Source: Vigna angularis (lineage: Eukaryota; Streptophyta; Magnoliopsida; Fabales; Fabaceae). Taken from it: DNA of 64,000 bases. A model generated the notes under the pieces. That model ran no database searches. It was not told the origin of the DNA and saw only the letters and a list, made by a program, of their open reading frames with translations. The position numbers and the translations under genes are program-made. The DNA is taken from positions 4,648,479 to 4,712,478 of the forward strand of contig NC_068977.1 of the NCBI RefSeq assembly GCF_016808095.1, read 5' to 3'. Shown piece after piece: positions 48,716 through 60,470 of this stretch; position 1 is the stretch's first letter; every line of letters begins with the position of its first letter.

Positions 48716-49082
48716 ATACGGATTTATCCGTATATAATTTATATACAGAAATTATATACGGATTTATCCGTATATAATTTATATACGGATAAATCCGTAT
48801 ATAATTTCCGTACATAAATTATATACAGATTTATCCGTATATAATTTATATACGGATAAATCCGTACATAATTTCCGTACATAAATTATATACGGATTTA
48901 TCCGTATATAAACCTAGCTACGACGGTATTATATACGGATTTTTGTCCGTATGTAATCCGTATATAAACACGTATTATATGCGGATTTTGGGTCTTATAT
49001 ACGGATTTTTGCTGTATATAATACACTTTTTTCTTGTAGTGGAGAACTATACTTAGGTCGAACGCTCATTTACATATATCTA

Positions 49083-49469
49083 ATATTATAAGGGTTAAAT
49101 ATGTTTTTGATCTCTTAACTTTTAGTGAAATTTGGAATTAGTCCCTCTTCAAAACTTTGGCCTAATTTAGTCCCCAAACTTTAAAAATGTGTGAATTTAG
49201 TCCTTTTAACTAAATTTTGTTAGGTTTATTTGATGTTTCAAATGCGTTTCATGATAGCATTTGAGTTGTTTATACCATTTGACACATTTTTGCTTCAATG
49301 TTAACTGAGAAATGCGTTTGAAACATCAATAACAAAATTTGGTTAAAAAGACTAAATTCACACATTTCTAAAGTTTGGGGACTAAATTAGTCCAAAGTTT
49401 TGAAGATGGACTAATTCCAATTTTCATTAAAAGTTAAGGGATCAAAAACATATTTAACCCATATTATAA
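49083..49469. mobile_element. MULE-type MITE with 9-bp target duplication
   Basis: A 369-bp element (49092-49460) with long terminal inverted repeats (GGGTTAAATATGTTTTTGATC and its inverse; arms over 120 bp, imperfect). ATATTATAA at 49083-49091 and 49461-49469 is a perfect 9-bp target duplication, typical of Mutator-like elements. It is non-coding and lies 50 bp from CACTA-2. Confidence 0.92.
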
Positions 49470-50450
49470 AACGATCGTCATTAAGTAAATTCTCTGCAGA
49501 AGAAGAATTTAGTTTAGACGGACGTTCAAAGGAAAACCGAATGACCAATACTGACTCTCGATTACAGTTTACATAATTCTGCAGAGTATTACAGAATGAC
49601 TCTGAGACAATATCCCTAAAGCATGAGAATTCAGTTAAGACCATACACTTCCATGAAGAATAGAACGATCACGAATGACGCTCGACCACACTCACAGAAT
49701 CTACTCAGAATACTGCAATTTGAAGATCAAACCCTATTTCAACTCAGTTCACACCATTTATCAATCGTCCATCCACACATCCAACATGCAGTAACACACA
49801 TATTTCATACTCATCAAATAATCAAACAAAGTATCATACAAATATACAAACGTTCAAAACAAGAATCTTAATCAAATTATATAAGCTTCCCTTACCTCTA
49901 AACGTAACCAAACGCTCACAGATGAAGAATAAAGCTCACCACTACCAAAGACCTTAACGTTCGACAGTCACACTTTAAGAAACTGAACCAAACAGAAGCC
50001 AGAGACATACTCAGAATAATACGATTCACTTAGGCAACCGGAAATATGGGTTTGCATGCGAAAAGAACAAACGTACTAAGGAAAAAGTAACTCACCGGCT
50101 TATAACCACAACCCGATCGTTTTAAACGAAAGCCCTTGACGTTGAGAGAGTTCAAACGGTGCCTGAGAGGTGATCAGAAGAAGAAAGATGAGATTTTCTT
50201 AGAGAGAAGATGAAGGAGATTTAGAGAGAAGGAGGAGGAAATGGTTTCAGCAGTTTGGAGAAGAAGGAAAGCATGCAGAGAAGTGGCACGACATTTGAAA
50301 TTTGGCATTAAATACTGTCGTCACTAAAACCGAACGACCATTCTCCTACAGCCACCTATTTTCCAATAACTGAAACTATGACTCTCTCCTTGACACTTGG
50401 CTCCCACTACTTGGGGTTTTTAGTGGGTTTTAATGGGTTTTGACAATAAA

Positions 50451-51040
50451 CATTAATGAAACGAAATTAACTCTATGACACTGCTAGCTATTTTTTATTT
50501 TCTTAGTTAATTTATATTGTTGTCAAACTAAAATAAATAACATTAACATTTAGTTGATATTAATATTAATTTTAATATTTATATTTATTTAAGTTATATT
50601 GATTATATGAACAAAAATTTTATTTATTTTATTGTTTGTATCTAAGTCTTTACTATCAAATAAAATAAGAATTATAAATTTTTTAACTCAAAAGATAATA
50701 TGATAGATTTTTTTTTCTAAATAAGTTTATGCTAGACAAAATCATGATGATTTTATTGAAAAAAAGAAACATGAGAAACTATCCCATATTTATGATAAAA
50801 TTACATAACATACATAGAAAAAGAAAAAAAACTAATATAACAAAACTAAGTAAAAACATTGATGAATAATAATAAACCCTTATTTCCTTGATGAAAATTA
50901 TCATATACTTTGAATTGGTTATGTAAAAACCTAGAAAATAAAGTATTAGAGTTAATAAGTATTTTAAAATAACGAAACTGAATATTTTAATTTTAAAATA
51001 ATTTAATAATATAAATATAATTTTGTTTCATTATATAAAA
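50451..51040. other. AT-rich spacer
   Basis: No gene, repeat boundary or regulatory motif recognised. Confidence 0.5.
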
Positions 51041-53060
51041 ACATTAATCATCTCTTTAGAACTCTTTTTCTGAGTTTTCTTTTCTTTCTCTCTATAATCT
51101 CTTACTCTAGATCATCTGTTTGACAAATAAGAAGAACCTAGAAGATCATAACAACGTAATCTCCATTATCATCCAATCAGATTTCTTTCTAGAGCAAGTA
51201 AGTTTGAGCTCCTTTTTCCTTTTACTCTTTGTTTGAGGCCATGCATAGGGGTTCTATCGCATGTGTCGTTAGATTCTCTTTTCTAGTTTTTTGTTGATCA
51301 AAGGTCTTAAGAACTCATTTTGATCACAATTATGTGGTTTGTAAGCGTTTCTAGAGTCTCTTGAGCTTGAAGCAAGGGTAGTACACAATGTAGAGCTTGG
51401 TAGTATTTCTGATAAAGTAAAGGAAACTAATGGCCTCTCTTGATGTTATTTTAAGTGATGATTGTAGTTAGGTTATGTTAAAATTGGAAATTTTATTTGT
51501 CTTCGTATAAATTGTGATTTGAATGATTTTAAAATAGTTAATTGATACTTGGTGTTGTGATGGATATTTTAGACTATAATGAATTTGATTGGAATTGATC
51601 TTGACTGTGAATTTTCTATGGTTGTGAAGTTGGTGATGCTACTAGATTGAAATATTGGGAAGGAAAGGTTAAGATTGGTTGTAAGTCAATTTTGGTTTAA
51701 AAATGAAAGTTTAATAGGTGAAATTTTGAAAAACTGGTCTAAGTGGAAAAAAATAATGTTTTAGACTCTATGGCATGGTCATTTAGGACTTATTTGAATG
51801 GTGAGTTAGCATAAAAATGGTTTAGAAATGTATGGTATATAATAGATTGTGTTTTTATGTTATAGGTGTATTTTAGATGTTATGGAGAGTGAGTTTTGAT
51901 TTGGAAGGTTTCAGGTAGGTTGAAGTGTGTGGGGTTTGCCTTTATGTCATTTGTGACTTGTTCAGATCCCTAAGTTGCTTGGTTATGAGATAAAATTGGT
52001 AAAATTAGATTATGGTTGATAAAGTAGAGTTTTAGTTGTTTTTTAGTGGCAATTTCATGATATATTGAGTTGAACCTGATTTGGGTTGGATTACATACTC
52101 TTGGATAGGTCAATGATGGCTTAGAACACCAAATGGAAGTGGTAGAAGTTGGTAGGAGTGCTTAAGATAGGTCTTGTTAGGTTTAGAGGGTGCAAATTCT
52201 GTAGAATTTGTGTTCTATAGAATTATGCAGAGTGGTTGGGCGAGCTAGTGGCTCGCTAGGTATGTATTTGAGTGGCTTGGCAGTGGATTTTAGTGGCTAG
52301 GCGAGCCAGCTCGAGCTTACTATTTTTACTCTTACTGGACGAGTGAAGGTTGCTCGTTGGGCGAGCCTACACTCGTTGGATGCCATGTTTCTGGAATTGG
52401 GCGATTGGGTATGAGTCTTCTTTGTTATTTTACTTGCTATCTTTTTTTTTTATGTTTGGTTTGAAATGGTATGATGGGTTATCTTATATTCAGTGATATG
52501 GTTTGAAATATGTGAAGGTATGGAATTAAGGTTTATAAGAGTTTTGAGGAGAATTCTTAATGGTTGTATCAAAGTTTTGTTGGTATGAATGTAGGAAGCT
52601 CAGTCTTGGAGGTTATCCTGACACTTTAATGATCATTAATTTTCAATTATGGATGAGTGATGCATGTGATGAGAGTAGCAGGAAGTCCTAGTCTAGGTGC
52701 TCTAGTATGACCTAAGACGCGAAATAGACCAACATTATGTGTGTGGGTGAAACCCATTGGCAATGACTCAATAGAGGAGTAGAGGTCACCACAAGTGCAT
52801 GCGTAACTCGACATTCATGCTATATGCTGATGGTCAAGTCTAGGCCTTTGGACATGATTAGGATGTTTGATTAGTTAGTGGGGAAAACTATATTTATGGT
52901 TTATGGTCTGGATGTAGAAGAAGAAATTTTCGAAATACATGGTCAATTCTTTAGATTGTTCATTTATGATGATTGCATTGTTGAGTGATTATGGGTAAAT
53001 ATTAAGGTATGGAGAGATCACTAAACTCATGCTAATCTTATTTATTTTAGTTAGCGTATG
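51041..53060 (+). repeat. LTR-type dispersed legume repeat, plus orientation
   Basis: A C/T-rich leader-like segment ends in AGAGCAAGTAAGTTTGAGC near 51195. It is followed by non-coding text with repeated GGCGAGCC/CTCGCTAGG motifs (52235-52370) and a stretch CCTAGTCTAGGTGCTCTAG near 52690. The architecture resembles, in opposite orientation, that of the 40989-50445 repeat. No LTR pair, gag or pol was found and the borders are approximate. Confidence 0.45.
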
Positions 53061-55879
53061 GTAAACCAACACTAACAAATTTAAACTAATTTCACATTTT
53101 TTTAATTAATCTTTTACATCATATTCGAATCGACTAAACCGAAGTTGATAACATCGAAATTTGACCAACACTAATATTGATATATTTTCAACTTAATACA
53201 ATTATTTTAGATCTTCGTACCATGAGATTCGAATGGTGTTGTAAAGTCAATGAAATGTGGGGGCAACTTCTTACAACTCAAACATGACTTCTTACAACTC
53301 AAATATGGTTTCAAAAGGAAGGAAATTTAGGAGGATAACTCTTAGTTTTGTTTGCCTGTGCTTGATCTTTACTGTAAGATATAAATATATAGTATATTTT
53401 TTAATATTAGATTTGTGGAACTGTGGTTGACCTCATTAAATTTGCATAATTGTGGCTGACTAATAAGTTGTAGAACATAATTATGGCTGACTAATAACTT
53501 AAGATATTTTTTTCTTTCTCGTACTTTGAATGGTATGGGAACCCAATGATATGTTTAAAGGTTCTTTGGTTCGGATGTCACACTATTAACCTTAATCTCT
53601 TTACTAACAAGAAAAACAACAATGAAATACTTACATTAGTTACGTGAAAAAAGTGTAATTGTCTCCTCTATTATTAACATATATTAATTAAACACTATAC
53701 ATATTTATTACTTTAAAGAATAATATTATAATTAATGTGTGTTTACTCGGTAATAGATTATTGTTGACAAAAATAAAATGAGAGAAAATTTTATCATGAA
53801 AAGATGAAACTAATATATAAGTAATAACTGAATTAATCTTAAACTTGAATTTATTAATTTAAGGACTCAAACATTAATAATCAATGGATATCTTAGCTTA
53901 TTTACCATCTTTAAATGTATTTGGAGATTAAAAGGAAAGACAGATGATATAACAGATGCGATAAATGAAAAAATAAAGTTCAACTCATTTTATATATCAG
54001 AAAAGATTAAAAAGTAAGGAGGTAACTAAGCTCTTGATCCTGTAAAATTTTTTAAATTAGATTCCCAAATTTAGTTTATGAACCCTAAAATAGGACAATC
54101 TATTATAGTTTTAAAATATACAGGGACACAAACCCAATGACATTTTTTTCAGTTTAGGAATAAAAAAAAAAAGCAAACAGTTTATAAAGCTACTGATTAT
54201 CTTTTAACCAAAATTCATTAACAATAAATCTTAAATTGAGTATAATAAGATGTGTCAAACTTAAGATACGAATACATATTTAAAGAACCTAAATCAAAAT
54301 GACGACACTGATAACCAATATTATATATATGCTAAAAAAATTCTGTAGCAAAACAAAAAGCAAGAAACCTCCCTACAAAGTTCATAAAAAAATTAAGTAA
54401 ATAGGTAGTTAATAATGTGACAATATATAATGACGCGTGAAAGTGATTATTTATGAGCTGAAGAAGGTTTTGAATGTTGACCAAAGAACAAAAATGGAAT
54501 GAATAAAATTAAATTTCATTAAAAGAACTACGTGTGTTAAAGTTATAGTCTTGACCACATATATTTAAAATATTTAAGTATTTAAAATCATTGGTAAGTT
54601 ATATATAAAAATAACACCTGGTCAATGGTAATTATATTCAGTTACTATATTAAGTGATTAGTTTGTTATTTTTTTTTTAAAATTAGGGATATATCTCAAA
54701 AACCTTGCATACTTAAAAAATGATGAACAGAAAAAACTGAGATTATTATAGCAGTGGCTAACAAGTTCTCTGCATGTTGCATATCAACGAGTTATTATGA
54801 CATACTTGGTTCAATCCTTTCTCTGAAATAAAGCAGTTCAGTGTTGTTTTATTCCATTTCTTAGCCATGTAATGTATTCTGTGTCTGATTTTCTTATTAG
54901 AACTGGTTTTAATGCATCCAATTTTTCCTATGTTTCATTGCTTGTGTTTACAAATTCTCTTTGCTGTGTGAAAACTGTAGGAAATATGAACTAAGGATTC
55001 ACAAAAAATTCATTTACAATGTTGAATGTTGAGCTAATTAACTGAGCTAATTTGCTGTGATTTTGAGAATTTTCTTTTTTTATGTTTTATCATTTTTTTC
55101 ATTCAAAAACTTTCATTAAACTTCTGTCAAATTTTACTTACCTGTATATATCTTTCACTATTACTTCTATAAATAAAAAAATAAATCTTAATAAATGTAC
55201 TGTAAAATTTATAGAAAAATAATATTCACATGGATGATGTAATATATTTTTATATATTGTCATTCAATCATAATTAATTTATTTACTTGGGTATTATTTT
55301 TTTACAAAAACTATATCATTGATTTGTTAATTATATAATAAAGTCAACTTTTATGTTTGTTTTTAATGCTTATCAAGCACAATAAGAATTTAAATTACTT
55401 GAAATACATTTAAACATGGTCTCATTTATGTTAGGTTACATGTCAAGCTCACTCGTCAATTCTAGTGTTATAGGAAATGAATCTAGAGTTCTATTTTTTT
55501 TTAATTTATTTATTTGTGTTTCTAAACTAAATTTTATTGGTGGAATTGTTGACTTTCATAGCGAAATTTTTTTTCTAATGGACCCCATAAATAACATCTC
55601 AAAAATTTGCTGTTGTTATTATTATTTAGAAAAAAGTAGACATTGACCCACAGAAAATATTCAAACACTTGTAGTAAAACAAGCTCATTGATTCTTCACA
55701 CGCTATTTCACCATTCTCCCTCTAATACCCATATCTTAATAAGCACGAAGAATACTAAGATCAATTCACACAAGGTTTCAAAGTGTACATTGTTTTCTAT
55801 TACCATGTGTCTTGTATGTTTTCATTAATTGGTGCTGAAATTTGTATATGTTGAATTTTCAGGGGTCTGAACTGAAAAT
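53061..55879 (+). promoter_or_regulatory. RLCK-3 upstream region, second arm of the inverted duplication
   Basis: It matches the RLCK-1 upstream region in inverse orientation in several blocks from about 53905 onward, such as GTAATGTATTCTG (54867) and ACACCTGGTCAATG (54616). The similarity is patchy, with indels. Promoter function is inferred. Confidence 0.5.
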
Positions 55880-57437
55880 ATGGGAAGCATTGATTGTATT
55901 AGGGCTGATTCTTCAATTGGGGGAAAAACCAAAGGAAGAAGAAACAACAAAGATGTTGTTCGAGGTAGTACTGAAGAAGGTTCAAGATTTTGGAAGAAAT
56001 TGAGGATTTTCCTAGGTTGCATGCTTTGGAGTTCCAAAGGGGAAGCTTCTTCAAACAAAATCCATCAAATTCATGGTATATATATAATATATAAATATAT
56101 ACTTTCACCATTCTTCTTAGAGTTCACATTTGTTTCTTGTTCCAATTAAAGAACTTATTTTAATAAACTCTTAAATTGAATTACTTAATTTCTATATGGG
56201 ATGGGTGTAATTATGAAAACACTTACTTAACTGACTACACCTTAATAATATCATTCATGGTTTTCTTTTTCTATAGGTGTTATTATGCATTGGGTGTCCA
56301 CCATTCTTTATTCTCACAATATATAGAAAAAATAGAGCTAGAAATATCAATTCCTTTCTTGAAATAAGTTTAACCCAATCTATGCATCTCTCAAGAAAAA
56401 ATTTCTTGAAATAAGTTTAACCCAATCTATGCATCTCTCAAGAAAAAATTACTTGTGAAATAAAGTTGAATATATTAAATATGTAAGTTACAAATTGACA
56501 ATTCAAGATATTCTTTGATCCTCTAAGAGATTACAAACTTAGACTTAATTTTATGTGTCTAATTCATGTACGTTTTTAAGCTCCTTGCTAAATTTTCTCT
56601 AACCTATTTCCCTCCAATTCAACAGGAAGACATGATACAAATGATGTTGATAGACAGCAACCAATTTCCCCAACATCCTCATCCAACAGAAGAATAAGTA
56701 GCCATGCAAGATTGTCTGTTCCGGATCAAGAACTGTTTGAAGCTTCTTTGCTTCTTCGAAGGTTCGCTTTTCAAGATCTTATGTTGGCAACAAGAACTTT
56801 TAAGGTTGAGAATTTTCATGATGAGAAAGGGTTTGGAGTTTTGTTGAAGGGTTGGATTAATCCATATGGAAACTATGCAGCAAGGCCTGGAAAAGGGATT
56901 CCCATTGCAGTGACGGCACTCAACTTAAATCAATGTCAAGATCAAAAGGAATGGCTAGTATGTGATGCTAACCCTAACTAAATTTATTTATCTTCTTTGT
57001 TATTTATTTAACCAAATTACTTTGTCATGCTTGTGATTTCTTGAGATTGCACACATCATTATTAACCTTTCTTAATCGTCTTAAACACATTACACTGATA
57101 ATCTATTTATAAAAAGAATATTACAGTGTGTATCCGGTTAGGGCATCAATGTGAATGTTAACATGTGTAATCTTAATATAGTAGAGAAGGTGTTAATGTG
57201 TAATTTTTTCATATTTTATATAAAATGTTATAAATTAATCACATCAATGTTTATATGTTTATTAAAAATAAAATATTTTCATTGTTTTTATGTATTTTCA
57301 GGATGAAATTAGTTATCTCAGTGAACTCAATCATCTAAATCTGGTTAAAATAGTAGGTTTTTGCATTGAGGATGGCAAAAGACTACTAGTACATGAGTAT
57401 ATGTGTCAAGGAAGCTTAGAGAAGCATCTATTCAGCA
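55880..57437 (+). pseudogene. RLCK-3: partial RLCK-VII kinase, exons 1-3 only, catalytic Lys replaced
   Basis: Exons 55880-56075, 56626-56957 and 57302-57437 have the same lengths and phases as RLCK-1 exons 2 and 3, with exon 1 two codons shorter. The exon 2 protein differs from RLCK-1 at about 7 of 111 residues. The start MGSIDC suits N-myristoylation and palmitoylation. The Gly loop is the same HDEKGFG. The VAVK Lys is Thr162 (IAVTALNLN), removing the ATP-anchoring residue. The exon 3 donor A|GTATGT is intact, but no exon 4-6 is seen in the 6.5 kb to the window end. The gene is either truncated or continues beyond the window through a long TE-filled intron, as in RLCK-1. Confidence 0.8.
56355..56448. 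repeat. 47-bp tandem duplication in RLCK-3 intron 1
   Basis: TTTCTTGAAATAAGTTTAAC and what follows, through TCTCAAGAAAAAA, are repeated exactly at a 47-bp period. Confidence 0.9.
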
Positions 57438-57888
57438 GTATGTCCTAATGTACCAAATAATTATTATTTAAGTTCGTTTTTCAATAGTGATTGCATGGTT
57501 TGGAAATGTCATTTCATTTTTATTTTCACCCTTTATTTTTTTATTACTCGAATCTTACTTTATTGCCTTAGTAAAAAAAAATTCTATTGTTGATTTTTGC
57601 TTGACATAAAATATATATTAATTATATGTACAAGATACTAAAGTTCACATATAAGACTACAAGCTTTTTCTATTGTTATTTCGTATTTATCATTCAAGGG
57701 AAGACATAAAATCTAGTGAGATTTGTATAATCTCAAAAAGTTGACCAACTTTCATCCAAAATCAAAGCACCCCACCTACATATACATATTCCTTAATCAT
57801 CTACAATTCCTCTAGGTATGCTCTTAGGTTTATAGAACATAATAAAAACGACTACTAAAGGATCATATTATTTATTTTAATCTAAAAA

Positions 57889-57940
<52 letters not shown>

Positions 57941-59194
57941 TATATTATAAAAGAAATATAAAAATAAAGCATAAAACTAGACAACCTCATTAGAACTTGG
58001 ATTCAATAGTAGGAAATACTAGGATGAGCTAAAAGAAATCTAAAAAATATTCATATCTCCAACCCTCTGTCTAAAATATATTCTTTTTTTCACATACACA
58101 AATTAATTATACATTAACTGTATTTCAATTTCTCTTTTTACCTTTAATTTCGTATTAAACACATGCTATTAAAAGTGATTCATTTATGGAAGAGTATCAC
58201 ACATTAGATTGAGATTGGGTGCAATACCTTTATTCTTCATGGCAATCTATTACATGGCAGAAGAGATTATTAAGAAAAATAAGCCACGTCACAGAAAATT
58301 TCTATAAAGGGAGAAGAGAATATATATTACAAAAATGTGTGGAAGACTAGAAATTAAAAATTTAGTTATTTAATATACCTTTGTTGGTAAAGTGAAAATG
58401 GAGGCTGATGGAGGGAAGTCCTACAATCAAAGTATAAGGGTGGCGTGACTTAAATCGTTCCAAGTATAAAATTAAGGTGGTGAGAAGATTTAAGAATGAG
58501 TGTGAATGGGTTTAGAGAAACAAGTTGTTGGTTTGAGGAAACAGTAGAATGGATTACAACACATGGAGAAAATACATTTTTTTTACATGATAGGTGGCTA
58601 TAGGAAAGGAAGAATGGATGGTCTTTTAGCTCTAATTTTATCAAAGAATCCAATATAATACATATGTATCTTTTAGTACAAGTGTTGGATAGTCTTTTAG
58701 CTCATACTAAGACTGTTGTTATTTGAAGTAGCTGTCTTACTGACATTTCAATTCAACAGTAGGAAATACATGTTTTCTCCACTTGTTTGAACATGTTTCA
58801 TAGAAGTTAGTTAAAGTGGTTATGTTACTATATATAGGAAATTGTAGTTATAGTTGAAAACTAAATAAGAGTTGTAAGTTCAACTCTTATACTTTTGTAA
58901 ATTGATTTTAGTGAGAGTTCAGTGAGAAAAACTTCGAGTTATGATATTTAGTTCATTAGTGAGTTCTATTATAGATATCAATTGAAGTTTGTTAGCACTT
59001 CAATTTAACCATGTTACTTTTGTAAATTATTTATTCTTTTTACTTCTTCCTTCATTTATCCTTTACTACTAGTTTGCAGCTTCTTCTCTTTTATTATAAT
59101 TTCATTTATGTTGGTAAATAGTCTTGCAATGATTTATTCTCTATTACATTCCACAATAATAAATTGGTGTAGTCAACAAGTAATTCAATCTTTA
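57438..59194. other. Sequence downstream of RLCK-3 exon 3
   Basis: No kinase exon and no other gene recognised. It includes an interrupted (AT)n microsatellite at 57893-57950. Presumably intron 3 sequence if RLCK-3 continues. Confidence 0.45.
57893..57950. repeat. Interrupted (AT)n microsatellite
   Basis: TA/AT runs broken by ATGTAT and ATACAT. Confidence 0.85.
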
Positions 59195-59483
59195 TGACTT
59201 TCACACAAAGTATGTGATTGAGAAATTCACTACTTTGAGTAATTTTGGATTGTGATAATTAAAAAATATGTGCTTTTATAGTTTAATAAGGTTTTCTTGG
59301 AACTCCAAAAAAGTAAATCTAGACTTGATGCAACCATGGCGGAGAAGGACAAAAATACATTACTAGAGAACTCTTATAGCAGGATTGTTCTTAACCTCAA
59401 CAAGTCATAAGGTGTTGACGCAAGTATCGAAGGAAGATTGCAATAAAATTACGGAAACAACTTGAATGCTTGCATATGCCAAA
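59195..59483 (+). pseudogene. Copia gag fragment, unit 1 of a tandem array
   Basis: Decayed gag coding sequence (KVNLDLMQ, then MAEKDKNTLLENSYSRIV). It is interrupted at 59483 by the copia element and resumes at 62519. The same gag segment recurs twice after the insertion at about 305-310 bp periods. Confidence 0.65.
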
Positions 59484-59702
59484 TGTAAGGAACAAGACAA
59501 TAAAAGAAGAGAGAAAAATAAATGACACAAGAATTTAACGTAGTTCAGTATATTGCACACCTACGTGCACACTACACTATGAAGTATATTTATTTTTTGT
59601 ATCTTTTAATATTTTTAGAGGGTTGCTTATATAGCTAAATAGAGAACAATATCTCAAAATACTAAGCGATGTGGGACTAAATTAAGCTCTACAATACTAA
59701 CA
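59484..59702 (-). repeat. Left (3') LTR of the 59-62 kb copia element
   Basis: 219 bp, TGTAAGG...CTAACA on the plus strand. Adjacent at 59703-59715 is the polypurine tract (minus-strand AAAGTGGGAGAAT). Confidence 0.8.
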
Positions 59703-60470
59703 ATTCTCCCACTTTGAGCTTGATTTACATTATCACCTAATGTAGTTTTCTTTATCATCAATTATTCTTGAAGGCCAATTAAGGTAATACAAAGCCTTAA
59801 CTTATTTGTAGTGATAGTCTTGATCAACATATAAACTAAATTTTTTGCACTTGGAATCTTCAACAAAGACAAGTCTCCATCATTTATCAAGTTTATGATA
59901 AAATGATACTTCAATTCAATGTGCTTACATCTAGAATGAAGAATTGGATTTTTAGAAAAATAAATATATAGCACTTTGACTATCAGAACAACAAAGGTCC
60001 ATCTTGCTCTTTCCCTAATTCTTTTAGAAGGTTCTTCAATCATATCATCTCCTTCACTGCTTCTAAGATAGTTACATACTCAACTTTAGTGGTTGAGAGG
60101 GAGACTCTTCCTTGAAGTTTAGATTTCCAACTGATAGTTGTACCACCCAACATAAAAATGTAACCTGTTGTGCTTTTTCTACCATCTAGATCTCCTCCCA
60201 AGTTTGCATTAGAAAACCCTTGTAAAGTGAGATTTCTTCTTTTAAAAGACAAATGCATAAAATGCCCCTCAAATATCTCAATATCCACTTCATAGCATCC
60301 CAATGCTCTTTTCCGTTATTTAAGGGTCCAATTTATCTCTACTATTAAAGTCCAATATAATATATAAAGCACAACCAAAGACTTTCAAGTGTGGAAGACT
60401 TACTTCATTTCCAAACCATATATCTTCAGGTAACTTATAATCTAGAGGAACAGATGGTCCTCTATTTATA
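59703..60470 (-). pseudogene. Copia RNase H and C-terminal pol remnant
   Basis: The minus strand shows LKVFG (end of integrase region, near 60375), then directly LTLQGFSNANLGGDLDGRKS, TTGYIFMLGGTTISWKS and SLSTTKVEYVTILEAVKEMI. The reverse transcriptase domain is missing between them. Stops and frameshifts are present. Confidence 0.75.

Larger units (their letters stand above)
45996..49044. mobile_element. CACTA-2: non-autonomous CACTA transposon with target duplication GAG
   Basis: The element is 45999-49041, 3043 bp. Terminal repeats CACTACAAGAA and TTCTTGTAGTG match perfectly; GAG is at 45996-45998 and 49042-49044. Subterminal arrays of TATACGGATTTATCCGTATA palindromes lie at 46018-46275 and 48716-49025. 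The interior contains two exons of a plant cysteine oxidase (47924-48329), a separate exon-like ORF (47132-47374), and leader-like sequence with a splice-like CTG|GTAAGT near 46710. No transposase was recognised. It is a second Pack-CACTA, only 350 bp from the first. Confidence 0.92.
40984..50450 (-). mobile_element. Solo-LTR-like repeat (about 2.47 kb) containing three nested transposons
   Basis: The element starts TGTAACATCGC at 40989 and ends GTTTTGACA at 50445, with ATAAA at 40984-40988 and 50446-50450 as target duplication. Removing the two CACTA elements and the MITE with one target copy each leaves about 2465 bp of non-coding sequence with TG...CA ends. No gag or pol is present, so a solo LTR is the simplest reading. 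Recurrent text such as ACCGAACGCT runs through the outer pieces (40989-42080, 45646-45998, 49042-49091, 49461-50445), confirming they were once continuous. The promoter-leader-like C/T tract near 50150-50280 reads on the minus strand. Confidence 0.75.

Noticed and set aside
51041..53060. Reading the 51-53 kb repeat as a host gene because of splice-donor-like GTAAGT and leader structure
   Set aside because: No open frames of note; the repeated GGCGAGCC text and leader structure fit an LTR-type repeat better.
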